DNA of 64,000 nt from Reticulitermes speratus (Eukaryota; Arthropoda; Insecta; Blattodea; Rhinotermitidae). Position numbers and translations under genes: made by a program. Positions 32,735-43,565 of this stretch are shown here, one piece after another. Below the pieces are notes generated by a model. It saw only the letters and a program-made list of their open reading frames with translations. It searched no databases and was not told where the DNA came from. Location of the stretch: NCBI GenBank assembly GCA_021186555.1, contig JAJKFL010000005.1, positions 43,395,635 through 43,459,634 of the forward strand, given 5' to 3'. Numbering within the stretch: the first letter of the stretch is position 1; each line of letters opens with the position of its first letter.

Positions 32735-32888
32735 TAAAACTCAATGCAGCAGAGCCCTACTTGAGAAGCTAATATTTCTTCGGCTAGACAAGAAATTCCC
32801 TGCATTTATGGAACCCGAAAGCTCATTCCGGTGTTCACAACAGCCCGCCACTTGTCCCTATCCTGAGCCACATTAATCCAGTCCATTT
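32735..32888 (-). mobile_element. LINE 3' fragment
   Basis: CAATGCAGCAGAGCCCTACT, then CGGCTAGACAAGAAATTCCC, then TCCCTATCCTGAGCCACATT and AATCCAGTCCATTTCG: the LINE 3' end on the minus strand. It joins directly to a SINE C fragment in plus orientation. Confidence 0.82.
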
Positions 32889-33018
32889 CGGGGGTAAAGC
32901 GGCTAGAGGGTAAACTTACCACTCACCTCCATCTAGTGTGAAGATTAGGAATGAGTCGAACTGTACATCGACTCCCCCACATTCTTTCGTGGCGTGCACA
33001 GAGACAACTGTACCAAGG
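32886..33018 (+). mobile_element. SINE family C 3' half
   Basis: GGGGGTAAAGCGGCTAGAGG, then CACCTCCATCTAGTGTGAAG, GAATGAGTCGAACTGTACAT and CGTGGCGTGCACAGAGACAA. Head missing; abuts LINE sequence, as the 28693-28828 copy does. Confidence 0.78.
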
Positions 33019-33129
33019 ACTCTGTTCCTAATTAGTAATTTATAATCTACAGTTACTCAAGTATCTGAAACGATAAATTATACAATCACCAATCGAGAAA
33101 CAATAGCGAGTTTCAATGCAGAGTTGAAT

Positions 33130-33300
33130 GACGTGTTAATGGAACGTGACAAGAGTAATGGCTGCCATCACGTGACACGGCGTGACATCAACACGTTGCC
33201 GTGCACCTGCAGGCGTGACGTCACCAGGTGAGTGGCCAATGGAAGGGGGGGAGGCGGGGCTGTTTTGCCATGTCCAGTATGGCGCCCATACAAGTGGGAG
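33130..33300. promoter_or_regulatory. GC-rich patch with promoter-like words
   Basis: Within 45 bases lie TGACGTCA (33216-33223, a CRE palindrome), CAG|GTGAGT (33225-33233, a perfect 5' splice-site match), CCAAT (33236-33240) and GAGGCGGGGC (33251-33260). This could be a promoter or first-exon edge of an unrecognised transcript, or chance in a GC-rich repeat. No coding frame supports it. Confidence 0.3.
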
Positions 33301-33339
33301 TGATACAAGAGGCATCAAATTCTTAGAACGACGCTATGT

Positions 33340-33465
33340 TTCCAGCTTACGTCGTTTTGAACTTCAAGTGTTACAGGAAATTATGCCGCGTCGAGTGGTA
33401 AGCGTATTTACCGACGTTTCGGAGGAGCGTAGTGTCTCCATCTTCAGGATCAAGTAGTACAAGAA
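33340..33465 (-). other. Hammerhead-like motif, solitary
   Basis: On the minus strand: CTGAAGA (33447-33441), T, GGAG hairpin with CTCC, then GAAACGTC ending at 33413. CTGANGA, GAAA and the palindrome ACGT before C are all intact, and the hairpin is perfect with an 11-base loop. Downstream sequence (GGTAAATACGCTTACCACTC) parallels the elements at 25.4 and 58.6 kb. A clear target duplication was not found. Confidence 0.6.
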
Positions 33466-33774
33466 GAGGTTTTGTCTCAAAACGGACAACCCTGGTGAAA
33501 ATGGGGAAGGTGAGACGTTTTCTTCTTATTGCGGAGACCCGGATTTCGTATCCACGTACTTATACCGTTCACCTACTCACCTATAATCAGCTGGGCTATC
33601 GGAATGACTAGCCGGCAGGTTATCACAATGTCCGCTTCATTCTCGCAGACGGGTCGCAGCTGCGATAGGTCTAGTGATTCGACTGGACAAGGTAAGGTGA
33701 CAGGCCACCTGTTGCCTTGACAGCTGAGTAAAATCACGTAAATTTCAGACAGCCCGGCACCAATCAACTGCGCG

Positions 33775-34330
33775 AGTAAACGACTGACTGAACGACCGAC
33801 TAACTAACTAACTAACTAACTAACTAATAAATTAACTAACTCAATGCAGCAGAGTCCTTGAGAAGTTAATAATTCCTCAGCTAGTCAAGAAATTCCCCGC
33901 ATTTGTGCAACCCGAAGTTTCTTTATCGTGTTCACTGCAGCCCGACACTTGTCCATATCCTGAGCCAGATCAATCCAGTCCATGCCCCCCCCCCAACCTA
34001 TTTCTTGAATATCAATTTTTATATTGTCCTCCCATCTGTGTCTAGGTCTTCCAAGCTCTTGCATTCAGGTTTACGTACCAAAACCCTGTATGCACCTCTC
34101 CCCTCCCAGTACGTGTCACCTACGCCGCCTACCTCCTTCTTGATACCATCACCCGAATAATATTTGGTGAAGAGTACACAGACCATCAAGCGTCTCATTT
34201 AGCAGTTTCCTTCTGTCGCCTGTCACCTTGTCCCTCTTAGGTCCAAATATCCTCCTCAGCACCCTATTTTCGAACACCCTCAGCCTACGTTCCTCCCTCA
34301 GTGTGAGAGACCAAGTTCCAGATCCTTATA
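33775..34330 (-). mobile_element. LINE 3' piece with (TAAC)n tail
   Basis: ACTAACTAACTAACTAACTA at 33799-33826 is the (GTTA)n tail seen in reverse, followed by TTAACTAACTCAATGCAGCA and the 3' UTR. Moving right, the minus strand keeps the LINE C-terminal region up to the SLTLREERRLRVFEN area near 34270-34310. A C run at about 33985-33994 sits at the G-run hot spot. Frames are broken. Confidence 0.87.
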
Positions 34331-34594
34331 AAACGACAGACAAAAAACAATTGACTCACTGATTAATTATTTACACAGTCAACTGAGTACTTACAATACA
34401 ACCTACCACTGACTCTCTAGTACCTTGGAGCAAGATGTCCCTGAGACGTTTACAATTAGCCTACTCAACTGGAAGTCCGTGAAACACGACAGTTCTTTAT
34501 TGTAAGTGTGTTATTTAGATGCTGTTAACTGCTAAAGTTATATAGTACATAGTGTCGGTGATAGATAAATGGGTATGGAGCACTGGTGGAATTA
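34331..34594. other. Unassigned sequence
   Basis: No feature recognised. Confidence 0.4.
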
Positions 34595-34738
34595 GGATAT
34601 ATTGATAGAAAACAGAGAAAAACGTGTCCCAGTGTTAATTTTATCTATCACAAATCCCACATAAAATCGCCAGGGTTCAAAGGCGAGTCTCCGCGCTGAG
34701 AGGTCGGCAACTAACCGCCTGAACCATGCGACGGCCCC
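34595..34738 (-). mobile_element. SINE family B, 3'-truncated
   Basis: Minus-strand head GGCCGTCGCATGGTTCAGGC near 34738, a degraded B box (CCTTTGAACCCTGGC), then ATTTTATGTGGGATTTGTGA and the CACTGGGACACGTTTTT part. The rest of the body is absent. Confidence 0.8.
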
Positions 34739-35383
34739 CGCCAATTCCTCACCGTCAGTACGCCTGCTATAAAACACGCATAGACCGGCGATTATCGAAT
34801 CTGATCCCCCAGACCAGAGAACTGTGCACGGTCACAGAAATGTGTCACGGTTCAAACTTTGGTGTGCCAAAGCCCTTCATTTTCCATAGCTCTATCCACA
34901 AGTTGAAGTAAGATAAGTTACAGCTTCATCTACATGGGCACGTAGTGTAGAGAAATGGCGAACAAGATTTTCTTCGTCAGAAGCAGTTAGCAGTTGAAAA
35001 TAGAAATGTTGACAACAAGCACGAGTTGATCATTAAATCAAATTTTCTTTTCCATTTGTAAACTATAGTATAGGGCAAGTCATAATAAAAGACGCTATTT
35101 ATTTACTTGGAGTATAGCCATGTAGCAAGAAGTTACAATCGAGCTGGCTAATCAGGCCTGTCGCACACGAGATAGGTGCTTCAGTGTAGGCTAAATATTA
35201 TGTGCGAGTACGATTATAAGCAAAACAGAAGTCTTTAAAAAGATCCCACATACGCGAGTCAGTCCACATAACACTTAGAACTGCCATGGAACTGAACCCA
35301 TGCATAAACATGTAAGAAACCAGCATAACCTATAAACCGATGGGTTTTCTTATTTAATTCTGCGAAGATGACTTAAAGGGACT
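34739..35383. other. Unassigned sequence
   Basis: No gene or repeat recognised. Confidence 0.45.
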
Positions 35384-35550
35384 GCCTGGTTAGCTCAGTC
35401 AGTCTGGCCGCTGGATGAGCGGCGTGGGATTGGGTTTCCCGGACGATTCATTTTTCATCACGACGTCCGCAACGGTTCTGAGGCCAACCAGTGGGTACTG
35501 GGAGGTTCTTCCCCAAAAGTAAAGAGGCCGGAACGTGAGGCTGGGCTCCA
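35384..35550 (+). mobile_element. SINE family C, degraded head half
   Basis: GCCTGGTTAGCTCAGTCAGT keeps a good A-box region; the B box is damaged (GGATTGGGTTTCCC). Body GGTACTGGGAGGTTCTTCCC and AGTAAAGAGGCCGGAACGTG, then lost. Confidence 0.72.
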
Positions 35551-35556
35551 ATTAAG

Positions 35557-35738
35557 TACAGTCGAACTCGGTTATAACGTCATTAAGGGGACTGAATATT
35601 TTGTGTCGTTATAAACGAGTGTTGTTGTAACCGAGGAGTATGATGTTATGGTTAACAGGAATTAATTGGTACTAAGTATCTGTCGCTATGGACGAGGTGT
35701 CGCTTAAACCGATGTCGTTATAACCGGGTTCGACTGTA
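35557..35738. mobile_element. Tc1/mariner-type MITE, TA duplication
   Basis: Inverted termini CAGTCGAACTCGGTTATAAC (from 35559) and GTTATAACCGGGTTCGACTG (ending 35736), 1-2 mismatches, with TA on each side (35557-35558 and 35737-35738). 178 bp with no coding capacity. The TA target and this terminal sequence fit a pogo/Tigger-like non-autonomous element; that subfamily name is from memory. Confidence 0.88.
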
Positions 35739-36164
35739 TTTTAGATGATAATTATAAAATGAGCTTGACTTCAACGCATTGATATACCTCATGGCATGAG
35801 TGCTGTTGATAAAAAAAGGTCTCGGGAAATAAAAGTCAAATGTGTAAATGAAACCTTCTCGTCACTGGAATTTTTAAGCGGCATACGTAATTAACTTAAA
35901 TCACACAAACAAGGGGCCTATACAAAACTCCATCCTTTTTTCAGATATTCAGTTTTAACCAAATCATTCAACACCGACAACGTAGATTTAAGTACGTCAG
36001 ACCTACTTGCAATTCTCACACAGGCTGACATCACAAAGGCCTATGTTTAGGTACAGTACATATTAATGCGCAAAAGGAAACAGGCCTAAATAAGGCTGTG
36101 CATTTTTGGAGACACTTAGGCCTAGCTATATGAGAGAGTAGCCTATTTTGTAACGGTTTTATTA
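35739..36164. other. Unassigned sequence
   Basis: No gene; one TAGGCCTA at 36117-36124. Confidence 0.4.
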
Positions 36165-36395
36165 TTTGCTGAGGTCGTGCCATGGGTCAGGCAGTTACTC
36201 GCCCGTCTTTTACCGCGGACGCCCACGTTCAGTCCCAGGGGGATTTGTGGCGAACAAAGTGGTAATGGGATAGGTTTTCCTCCGAAAACTTTGGTTTTGC
36301 CCGTGTCAGTATCATTGAACCGGTGTTCCGTGCTCATCATTCATACATCTGTCACCGACGCAATATAACCTCAGCAACTGAGAGCGTCGTTAAAT
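36165..36395 (+). mobile_element. SINE family B, diverged
   Basis: Head GTGCCATGGGTCAGGCAGTT, B box lost (CGTTCAGTCCCAG), body GGCGAACAAAGTGGTAATGG and TTTTCCTCCGAAAACTTTGG. More diverged than the copies at 11044 and 40467. Confidence 0.78.
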
Positions 36396-36501
36396 AACAC
36401 ATATACCTGTTAAAATAAACCCCAGCATCACGTGGTAGTACCCCCGGATGAAATGTATTGCTGGGATTCTAAGGGCTAGATCGATGATGATTTATTATTT
36501 A

Positions 36502-36781
36502 AAAGGTAAAGTTCTCCCTAGAACAGGCCATGAAGGCCCAGAGGGGGAGTAGAGGTATAGATCTACTCTTTCTTTAACCTCGGCACTAGATGGGGGTGGG
36601 TGGTCAACGCCACGCCCCGGCCGCTTTACCCCGGGAAAGAGACCGGTACCCATTTTATAGGAGGTTGGTGGGCCCCAGGGCCGGTCTGGACGGCTGCAAA
36701 AAATCTCGCCCCCACCGGGATTCGATCCCCGGACCGTCCAGCCCGTAGCGAGACACTATACCGACTGAGCTATCCCGGCCT
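36502..36781 (-). mobile_element. SINE family C, best full-length copy
   Basis: Minus strand from 36781: head GGCCGGGATAGCTCAGTCGG, intact B box GGGGATCGAATCCCGG, GGGGCGAGATTTTTTGCAGC, CAGACCGGCCCTGGGGCCCA, GGTAAAGCGGCCGGGGCGTG and a 3' end AGGGAGAACTTTACC. It is about 280 bp and close in sequence to 53530-53798, so both may be recent. It serves here as the reference copy for family C. Confidence 0.92.
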
Positions 36782-36784
36782 TAA

Positions 36785-38775
36785 GAGATTAATACCTGTG
36801 TATAAAAGTAGCGCCATACGCCGGGCGGGTTTAAGACATTTCTGGGACCAATAAAAAATAAATTTGGGGGTCCTACGTACGACTGACAATTTAGACAGAA
36901 TACTCGTATGTTTGACACAAAATCTGAAATACAATCAAACTTTCGTCCCCCACCACCTCACAACGATAGTGCCCCATGCAGCTGCATATAGAATGTGGTA
37001 GCTTTAAAGCGACCCTGCCTATAGGCTGTATTTAGTGTTTCAGTTCTCTCAAGACTTGCAGGATCTCAACACAATGAATTGCCGTACTTAGGCTCTGCAC
37101 ATTGGTGTTAACCGTACATTCAGCACATTCCGCTGACATATATCACAACGTAGCCTCTGCTTACTGCACGCAACTTGTCTTGCTCTACGAATTTACAACC
37201 AGTTCGGAGCATAAATCATAAAGCATACTTCCCTATTGCATACATTTGTAGCCTTACATAATTATTTGTATTATTGTAGTTGTATTTTATTTTTGCGAAG
37301 AACTGATAACTTGAGTAGGCCTACATATTGCATATGGCTTAAATTTGTCACCTATAGCTTGAAAGCTTCGCTACAATATAGTGTAAGCAAGTTTATTATC
37401 TACCTAGATGCTAACGACACTATACTCGCCTAGCTCGAACTGTTCATCAGCTGTCGCCTTCAAAACGAAAGCCCAACAAAATTTACAGATAGCAGCCATT
37501 TTTATTTTACATTACTAAAATTATTACCTCAACAAAAGCTACGTCTTTGCTGATCTCTGTTACCATACGTTAAAACATTTTTGATGTAAACGTTGGCTGC
37601 GCTAGTGTCAGTCCCGCCACAAAATTTCGCGTATCCACCATGTTCATATTACTTACTGTAGGAAATTAAAAATGCATCGTTGTGTGTTCTCCAATGTCAT
37701 AATAGTCGTACCAAACTCCATAAAAGTCGATCAGACGATTCGAAGGTTTAAATGAGGGACACCTAATTTTTTTCTTTTGTAGGAAGGAAAGTAGGATAAA
37801 ATATGACCCAACAAACGACCTTCCATTTACAGTCTACTTGCCTTTTTTTTTTATCGAATATCATTAGTCAAAAGTATGATTTTAGTCTACTTATTTTAGG
37901 CCTACAGGGGTGGTTGGTTGATGTCGATACATCGACGTGAAGCGACATCGTGAACGTATTCGATATATAATTATGTGTATGTTATGGATTCAGCATATCA
38001 ATCTACGATTATCGCTTAATTTCTTGGTGGCGTTTATCCGATGGAACTGACTCCGTCTATAACAAAAAATTTGGGGAGGCGTCCCAGTTTGTTGTTTGAA
38101 GAACGAAACGCACGAGTAATCACAGCGGTTTTGTAATAAAAATAAAAACAATTGGCGCATATATTGTTTGATGCTGAATTCTATTACTTAAACAATCTGA
38201 CAACTTTTAAATAAAATTAATCCTTACAAACTAGCAGTGTAATGTAGGAGTACTTATTAGACTAAGACAGCTTATATAGCAAATAGACTGCAGTACTGTG
38301 GCATTAGCACTGGCAACATGCAGTGTTTAAGCCTAAATTTAACATTGTGATCTTACTTGTTAATTTGAAGAACCTTTAAGCCAACACAAAATTCCGATAG
38401 GCATATCGACAAGGAATTTCATATTAATTGATATCCCAGTTACTTTATCCGGAAAGGATGGTTTACGGTAGGCCAATAATAACCGTGTTTCCTCCCATTA
38501 GGCTACATCTTTAAAATTGACAGATTTTCACAAAAGGTGGTATGGACATCACCGGGTCCTTGAGGATGTCATCACAGCTTGCGTTGTGATAGAACACAAC
38601 GCAATGTGTCACTGATAGGATAGTCTAAAAATAGCTTCAGTTGTGGTCCAGAGCACTGGTCAAGAGCCACTGAATCCCCCCACCAATAGTTTAACTCTCT
38701 GGAACGTAATAACGGGGCCCTCTTATTAATTTTCATCTGTCCTACAGTACCTGCTACCTATGAAAAAAATCCACT
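36785..38775. other. Unassigned, about 2 kb
   Basis: No gene recognised. At 37907-37950, CAGGGGTGGTTGGTTGATG followed by TCGATACATCGACG looks like the start of a hAT-type MITE, but I cannot find its partner end. TAGGCCTA at 37316-37323 and 37897-37904. Confidence 0.4.
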
Positions 38776-38779
38776 CTTC

Positions 38780-39060
38780 TAGTGACATCTCCTTTCTTTC
38801 TTGTTTGTTTCCTCCTTTCTTCTTTCTCATTCCTTTATTCATTCGTTAGTACATTTGATCTTTTCTGTCCTTTAAGTGCCTTCTATCCTTTGCTTCACAC
38901 CTTCCTTAATCATTCATCTTATCACTTATTTCCTTTTTTATTTATTCTTTCCTTCTCTCTCTTCCTTCTTTGCGTCCCGTAATTTTCTTCCTCACTCACT
39001 CATCAGCGTGTTGTTTCTTTTGTGTCCTGTTTTATTTCTTTTTTCCCCTCACTTATTAGC
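38780..39060. repeat. Degenerate polypyrimidine tract
   Basis: C/T-rich plus strand (TTCCTTCTTTCT-like words, no fixed period). Open frames inside it are Phe/Leu/Ser-rich composition artefacts. Confidence 0.85.
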
Positions 39061-39109
39061 CCGCTTTCACACGTAAAAAAGTAATCTTTTGAGATTACCA
39101 AGCTCTCTG

Positions 39110-39190
39110 TGTGGACGTTCGGATGACTGGACCGACAGGAAGTGGCAACCGATAGTTGTCAGATAAAATAATGACTATATATGCACTGTA
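39110..39190 (+). repeat. Repeat family F fragment
   Basis: GACCGACAGGAAGTGGCAAC and CCGATAGTTGTCAGATAAAAT recur at 51945-52000 and, more diverged, at 2456-2545. Confidence 0.65.
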
Positions 39191-39654
39191 AATTTATTTT
39201 TTGACCAACCCGCGGAGATCCCGATACCGCCTAAACAGAATTCCTATCTTCACGTGACGTCTGCCCCTTCCGTTCCTCCGAACACAGGTAGTCCATTTGC
39301 TGTTTGTTCAATGGACTACAGTGACACCTCTTCATTACGGTCCTGTAATTTTCTAACAGCATCCTGTCATTTCTTTGAGCCAAGTGAGCAACGCAAATAA
39401 AACTGATGAAGATAGGTGCTGGGCATCAGGTTTGGCTTCGAATACGCGATCCTTGAGTGGAGTGTCCCCTGAGGGTCGTGGCGCGCGTCATTCATGCAGA
39501 CACGAGCGTGACGTGATCTATCACCGTTCATCTGTGACAAGAGGCCTCCATGCCTCTGCCCTCTTTTACATGTGGGGTGGCCTGTTTGTTAAATGCTGCC
39601 CGACGGACATGCGACCGCAGTTCACGACACTGCACTTAACGTTACTTTGTTTAA
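39191..39654. other. Unassigned sequence
   Basis: No gene recognised. A 94-codon plus-strand frame at 39375-39659 has no known motif. Confidence 0.4.
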
Positions 39655-39915
39655 TTTAAAACTTCTCCTTTATACATTTCCTTATTCTTTACTTCTTATT
39701 TTTCTTCTTCAGTTACTGTATTTTTTTTACGTTTTCCTTCCCCTTTTATCTTCCTTCGTTTTCTTATTTATTTCGATTCAAAATTCTTTTTCGTACCTTA
39801 TTTATTCACACGTATATTCCTTCCTTTCCTTCTCTCTTCATCCCATCGTTTACGTTTCTTCCTTCGTTCCTCTGTTTCTTTTATTTTCCTCACTTTCGTT
39901 AATTGTAAAATTTAT
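39655..39915. repeat. Degenerate polypyrimidine tract
   Basis: TTCTTATTTTTCTTCTTCAG-like sequence without a fixed period, a second tract 600 bases from the one at 38780-39060. Confidence 0.82.
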
Positions 39916-40466
39916 TTTGCGTCAGGTGAGGCCTACATTTAAATTACAATGACTGAGAATTGCGCGGCCTTTCTTAATTTAAAGCATTCTCCAAACGCTC
40001 TCACGGATGCAGCCCACGTTTTCATAGGTTGTTTCGTTGAACGTTGGAGTTTTGACATCAGAACTATGGCGTAAATAAGGGCCCCGCAGACCTCGTGGTG
40101 CGGGGAGCCCCGTGGGTCTGGGACCATGAAACGTACATAATACTAAAATTTGCTGTGGGTTTTTCGGACCGGATTCCGTTGTTCCGGTAGAAGGCAGTAT
40201 TCTGGATCGCTGTAATGAGATGATCTCGGAACAATTTCGCTAATAATTATTGGGGGGGGGGGGGTCCATTATCGAGTCGCGGTGAGAGCCACGACCGGTT
40301 ATCTACGCCACTTCACCAGAAAATAAATTAGTAAGTTCGTGCAACTTGATCTTCTGAGGGAATTGACTGAGAGTGTTTAAACAACCGAGCAGAAGACCTA
40401 AGATAGAAACCACAGGAATGTCGAGAGATACTAAAAGAAAAAAAAAAACAAGTAACCATAATTTGG
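39916..40466. other. Unassigned; G run at 40253-40264
   Basis: No gene recognised. A run of 12 G lies at 40253-40264 and an A run at 40437-40448, just left of a SINE B. Confidence 0.45.
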
Positions 40467-40717
40467 GCCGTGCCATGGCTCAGGCGGTTAGTTGCCGGCC
40501 TCTCACCGCGGAGACCCGGGTTCGATCCCGGGTCAGTCCATATGGGATTTGTGGTGGACAAAGTGGCACTGGGACAGGGTTTTCCCCTGTCAATTTCATT
40601 CCACCGGTGCTCCATTACACGGAAAAACAAGAAACTAATCATCTTCATCACAGGTTTGCACAGTAAGTCTTAAGGCTGCGGTGCGTCCGTAACATCTGCT
40701 GCGGGTCCCTTAAAAAA
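40467..40717 (+). mobile_element. SINE family B, near full length
   Basis: Head GCCGTGCCATGGCTCAGGCG, intact B box GGGTTCGATCCCGGG (40518-40532), then the body GGACAAAGTGGCACTGGGAC, a 16-base internal deletion relative to 11044-11315 around CCGAGTACTTCGG, and the end GCGGTGCGTCCGTAACATCT. Confidence 0.9.
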
Positions 40718-40934
40718 TTGTCTCCCGTTTGCAACTGACCATAGGTCAGGTACTCTACAGTTGGTCTGTATAAAATTAAAGACTAATCACAGGGTTTAAA
40801 ATTTTGTTTCATTTTCATTATGTATATTGGTGACATGCATACCAATACAATTTATACAGCCAGCAACCATGGAACAACTTCATATGAGTTACTAGGCTAT
40901 GAGGGTCCTAGAAAGCTAAACCTAAGAATTTTAC

Positions 40935-41212
40935 AGGCAAAGTTGTTTCTGTCCACGCCATGACGGCACACCGGGGGAGTGGATGCATAGATCCAGTCAT
41001 TTGTAACTTCGGCACTAGACAGAATTGGGTGGTCAAAATCACGCTCCGGCCGCTATACCCATGGGAAAGAACCCCAATACCCGTTGAATTGAGGGCTGGG
41101 TGGGCCACGGAGTTTGGACGATTTGGAGAACAGAGAAATCTCTTGCCCTTGCTGGGATTCGAACCGCGAATTGTCCAGCCAGTAGCCTAGTCACTACACC
41201 GACTACACGAAG
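40935..41212 (-). mobile_element. SINE family C, near full length
   Basis: Minus strand from about 41212: TGTAGTCGGTGTAGTGACTA, B box GCGGTTCGAATCCCAGC (about 41153-41169), CCGTGGCCCACCCAGCCCTC, ATAGCGGCCGGAGCGTGATT and a 3' end GACAGAAACAACTTTGCC. Confidence 0.85.
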
Positions 41213-41948
41213 GAAAAATAGTTCTTCATAAACTCTGTTTCAAAACGCGTTAGTGGCAAGATTAGCGAGTTCTCAGCTATATTGGCAACACTGCTTGACC
41301 CCGGGTGGCGCAGCCGCAAGCCCCGCACCGCCCCCAACACAATGATTGGTGCCCCCACAACAACAGCAGTAATTAACACACCTCCCAACACGATCAATGA
41401 TCAACGATTTCTGTAGGATCCTGTTCACAATTTTGAAACTATCCTCTTCATCCCAAACTCCCATCAGGTAGAGGGAGAGATTCACTGCGGACTGCGGATA
41501 AAAGAAATCAATGAAGGGGTCAGGCCTGTCCGTATAGGTGAAGCTCCTTCTCTACAGTCTCCTTTTTTTTTTTGTTATAATAAAATAAAGTATCAGTTTG
41601 TAGAATTGGAACAAGATTTATTGGTTGTCGGGCGATTAATTTCCTACTGCAGAAGATAGAGGAGATTTAGTGGCAGGGGAAGTCCACCAAGACACATGGC
41701 AGTGCACAGTGGTGCCCTCGCAATTTGTTTACCAGAACAGAACTAAGAAATTCAAAGAGAAAACTCTGACGAAGTCAATAAATTCTGTGTACACAACGCT
41801 AATTCAAAAGCCGGCGAGGACCTTTATTTCTTCGCACAGTTTTGCCATAAGATTATGGAGACATTAATAAACATTACTGTAACTAGTTTGTATAATAGAC
41901 CTAAGATTATTTAGAAGGTAGGCTAATAGGCCTACGGTAAAGAAGAAT
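41213..41948. other. Unassigned sequence
   Basis: No gene recognised. GC-rich patch at 41300-41345 and a T run at 41562-41572. TAGGCCTA at 41927-41934. Confidence 0.4.
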
Positions 41949-41949
41949 A

Positions 41950-42265
41950 TGCAAAATGCTTGCTGCCACTCAGTTCAGAATATTTGGTTAAGAAAGGGAC
42001 GAGATACAGGAGACACGTGGAACGCACGAAAACACGAGAAATGCATAAACAACTTTGGCCAGGAAACCTATACCTAGAAATAACCGGTAAAGACAGTATC
42101 AACATAGAATTGAGAAAAATGGGTTGTGCGGGTGCGGAATGGATTCATCTGGCTTAGAGTAGGGTCAAGCGGCGAAGTATTGTAAACGCAATAATGAATC
42201 TTTAGGTTGCATAAAAGTGACGATGTATTAATCATCTGAGAAACTTACAGCTTCTCAAAAATTAC
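41950..42265 (+). pseudogene. LINE tail remnant
   Basis: In broken frame it keeps RYRRHVERTKTREMHKQLWP (from about 42002), then GCAGAEWIHLA (near 42123-42155), and 3' UTR words AATGAATCTTTAGGTTGCAT and CAGCTTCTCAAAAA. This is the same region as 7430-7760, strongly diverged. Confidence 0.68.
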
Positions 42266-42800
42266 ATTTGGTGTTACATATCTACAGGGTTGTAAAAGTA
42301 AACCATGCAAAGGTTTCTGTAAGTTTTCAGGCTCCCGCAGCGATCCTACTTGGTGTAACAGTGGGCTATATCTGTCGCATGTTGCGAAAGACATTGTTTG
42401 CATTCAGGCAAAGTAGGTTACCGATCGGCCATGAAGCAACCGGCTTGTTGATATGGGACAACAAAGACTAAGAACACTCAAGTGATAAATATTATTTAAG
42501 TGTGGGTTATGGCGCCCGCCACACTTGAAAGCAATTCGAAATATATTTTATTTTCCTTGCTGGAGGAGAAGTCGGAAGCTGCCGTGGAGATTAATGTGGG
42601 GGGTCCGGACCGCTTGACCCGCGCGACCCTACGTAGCAATTTGTCACCAGGCGATAACAACGCCCACGGCATTTTATGGCGTTTAACGACGCCTTGCAGC
42701 TGCTTGTAAAACTAGAAACTAATGGGCAATACCTAGCATGTGTTCGAAACTGTTAGAAAATAAAACTTAATCTTTTTCTTAAACGACGTTAAATATTCAC
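42266..42800. other. Unassigned sequence
   Basis: No gene recognised; short plus-strand frames at 42268-42709 have no known motif. Confidence 0.4.
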
Positions 42801-42804
42801 TTCA

Positions 42805-43280
42805 CTGTGCAGGGTCTTCCCGGAAATCTGTACACTAGGTTATTCGATCGTCAGATATTCCCAGCTTTTATGGAACCCTAGTTGCACTGACGTGTTTACG
42901 AAAACCCCACCATCAATCAGTTGAATCAAGGCCACACATCTCAGTTTCTCTAAACCCATTTCATTATTATCCCCCTACGTAAGCGTACGTGTCGGTCCCC
43001 AAGTGATCTCTTCCCTTTGGGTTTTTCGATCAAATTTTTGTGTGCATTTATCCGTTCACATAGGCTTATGTGTGTTACAAGCCCCGTCAATGTCATTCTC
43101 ATGGATTTGATAATCCCAATTGGACAAAAAGTACAAAATTTTAAACTACTCTTAATCTTGCTCTTTATTTCGCTTCTTTGAGCCAAATACTCTCTTCATC
43201 ACTTCGTCCTGACACACCCTCAGTCTATCTTATTTCCTTGAGATTAGACACCTGGTTTCACACCCACACAAAATTACAGA
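42805..43280 (-). pseudogene. LINE tail remnant
   Basis: From the 3' end: GCAGGGTCTTCCCGGAAATC, then TTTTATGGAACCCTAG, then minus-strand coding relics: MRMTLTGLVTHISLCERINA at the MRWAGHVAHMG position, followed upstream by KRVFGSKK-like and VRLRRGIIMKWV-like pieces. Heavily mutated. Confidence 0.68.
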
Positions 43281-43374
43281 CATTACAATTTAACCTTTGG
43301 GTTTTTAAACAGGATACACGAAGAAAAAAATTCTGAACTGAATGGTAGCATTCATATCTCGAATTTAAAAATTT

Positions 43375-43565
43375 AAAGCCTAGTGGTTACTTTATGTACC
43401 ACCAGGCTTACATTACAAAATTACACATTCTGCCCATAACGTGCTTATATGTGTTTTGTATGGCTCTCAGAACAAATTATGACTATTTCCTTACACAGAA
43501 TTAACTTACTGGTTCTATAACCTGAAACGAGATGTGTGTACTGTGCGCTACGAACTGAATCTTTA
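43375..43565. repeat. Repeat family E copy
   Basis: TTATGTACCACCAGGCTTAC, TGTGTTTTGTATGGCTCTCAG and AATTAACTTACTGGTTCTAT parallel the copies at 17975 and 30140. Confidence 0.62.

Noticed and set aside
37907-37960. Start of a hAT MITE (CAGGGGTGG)
   Set aside because: I could not find a matching opposite end or an 8-bp duplication.
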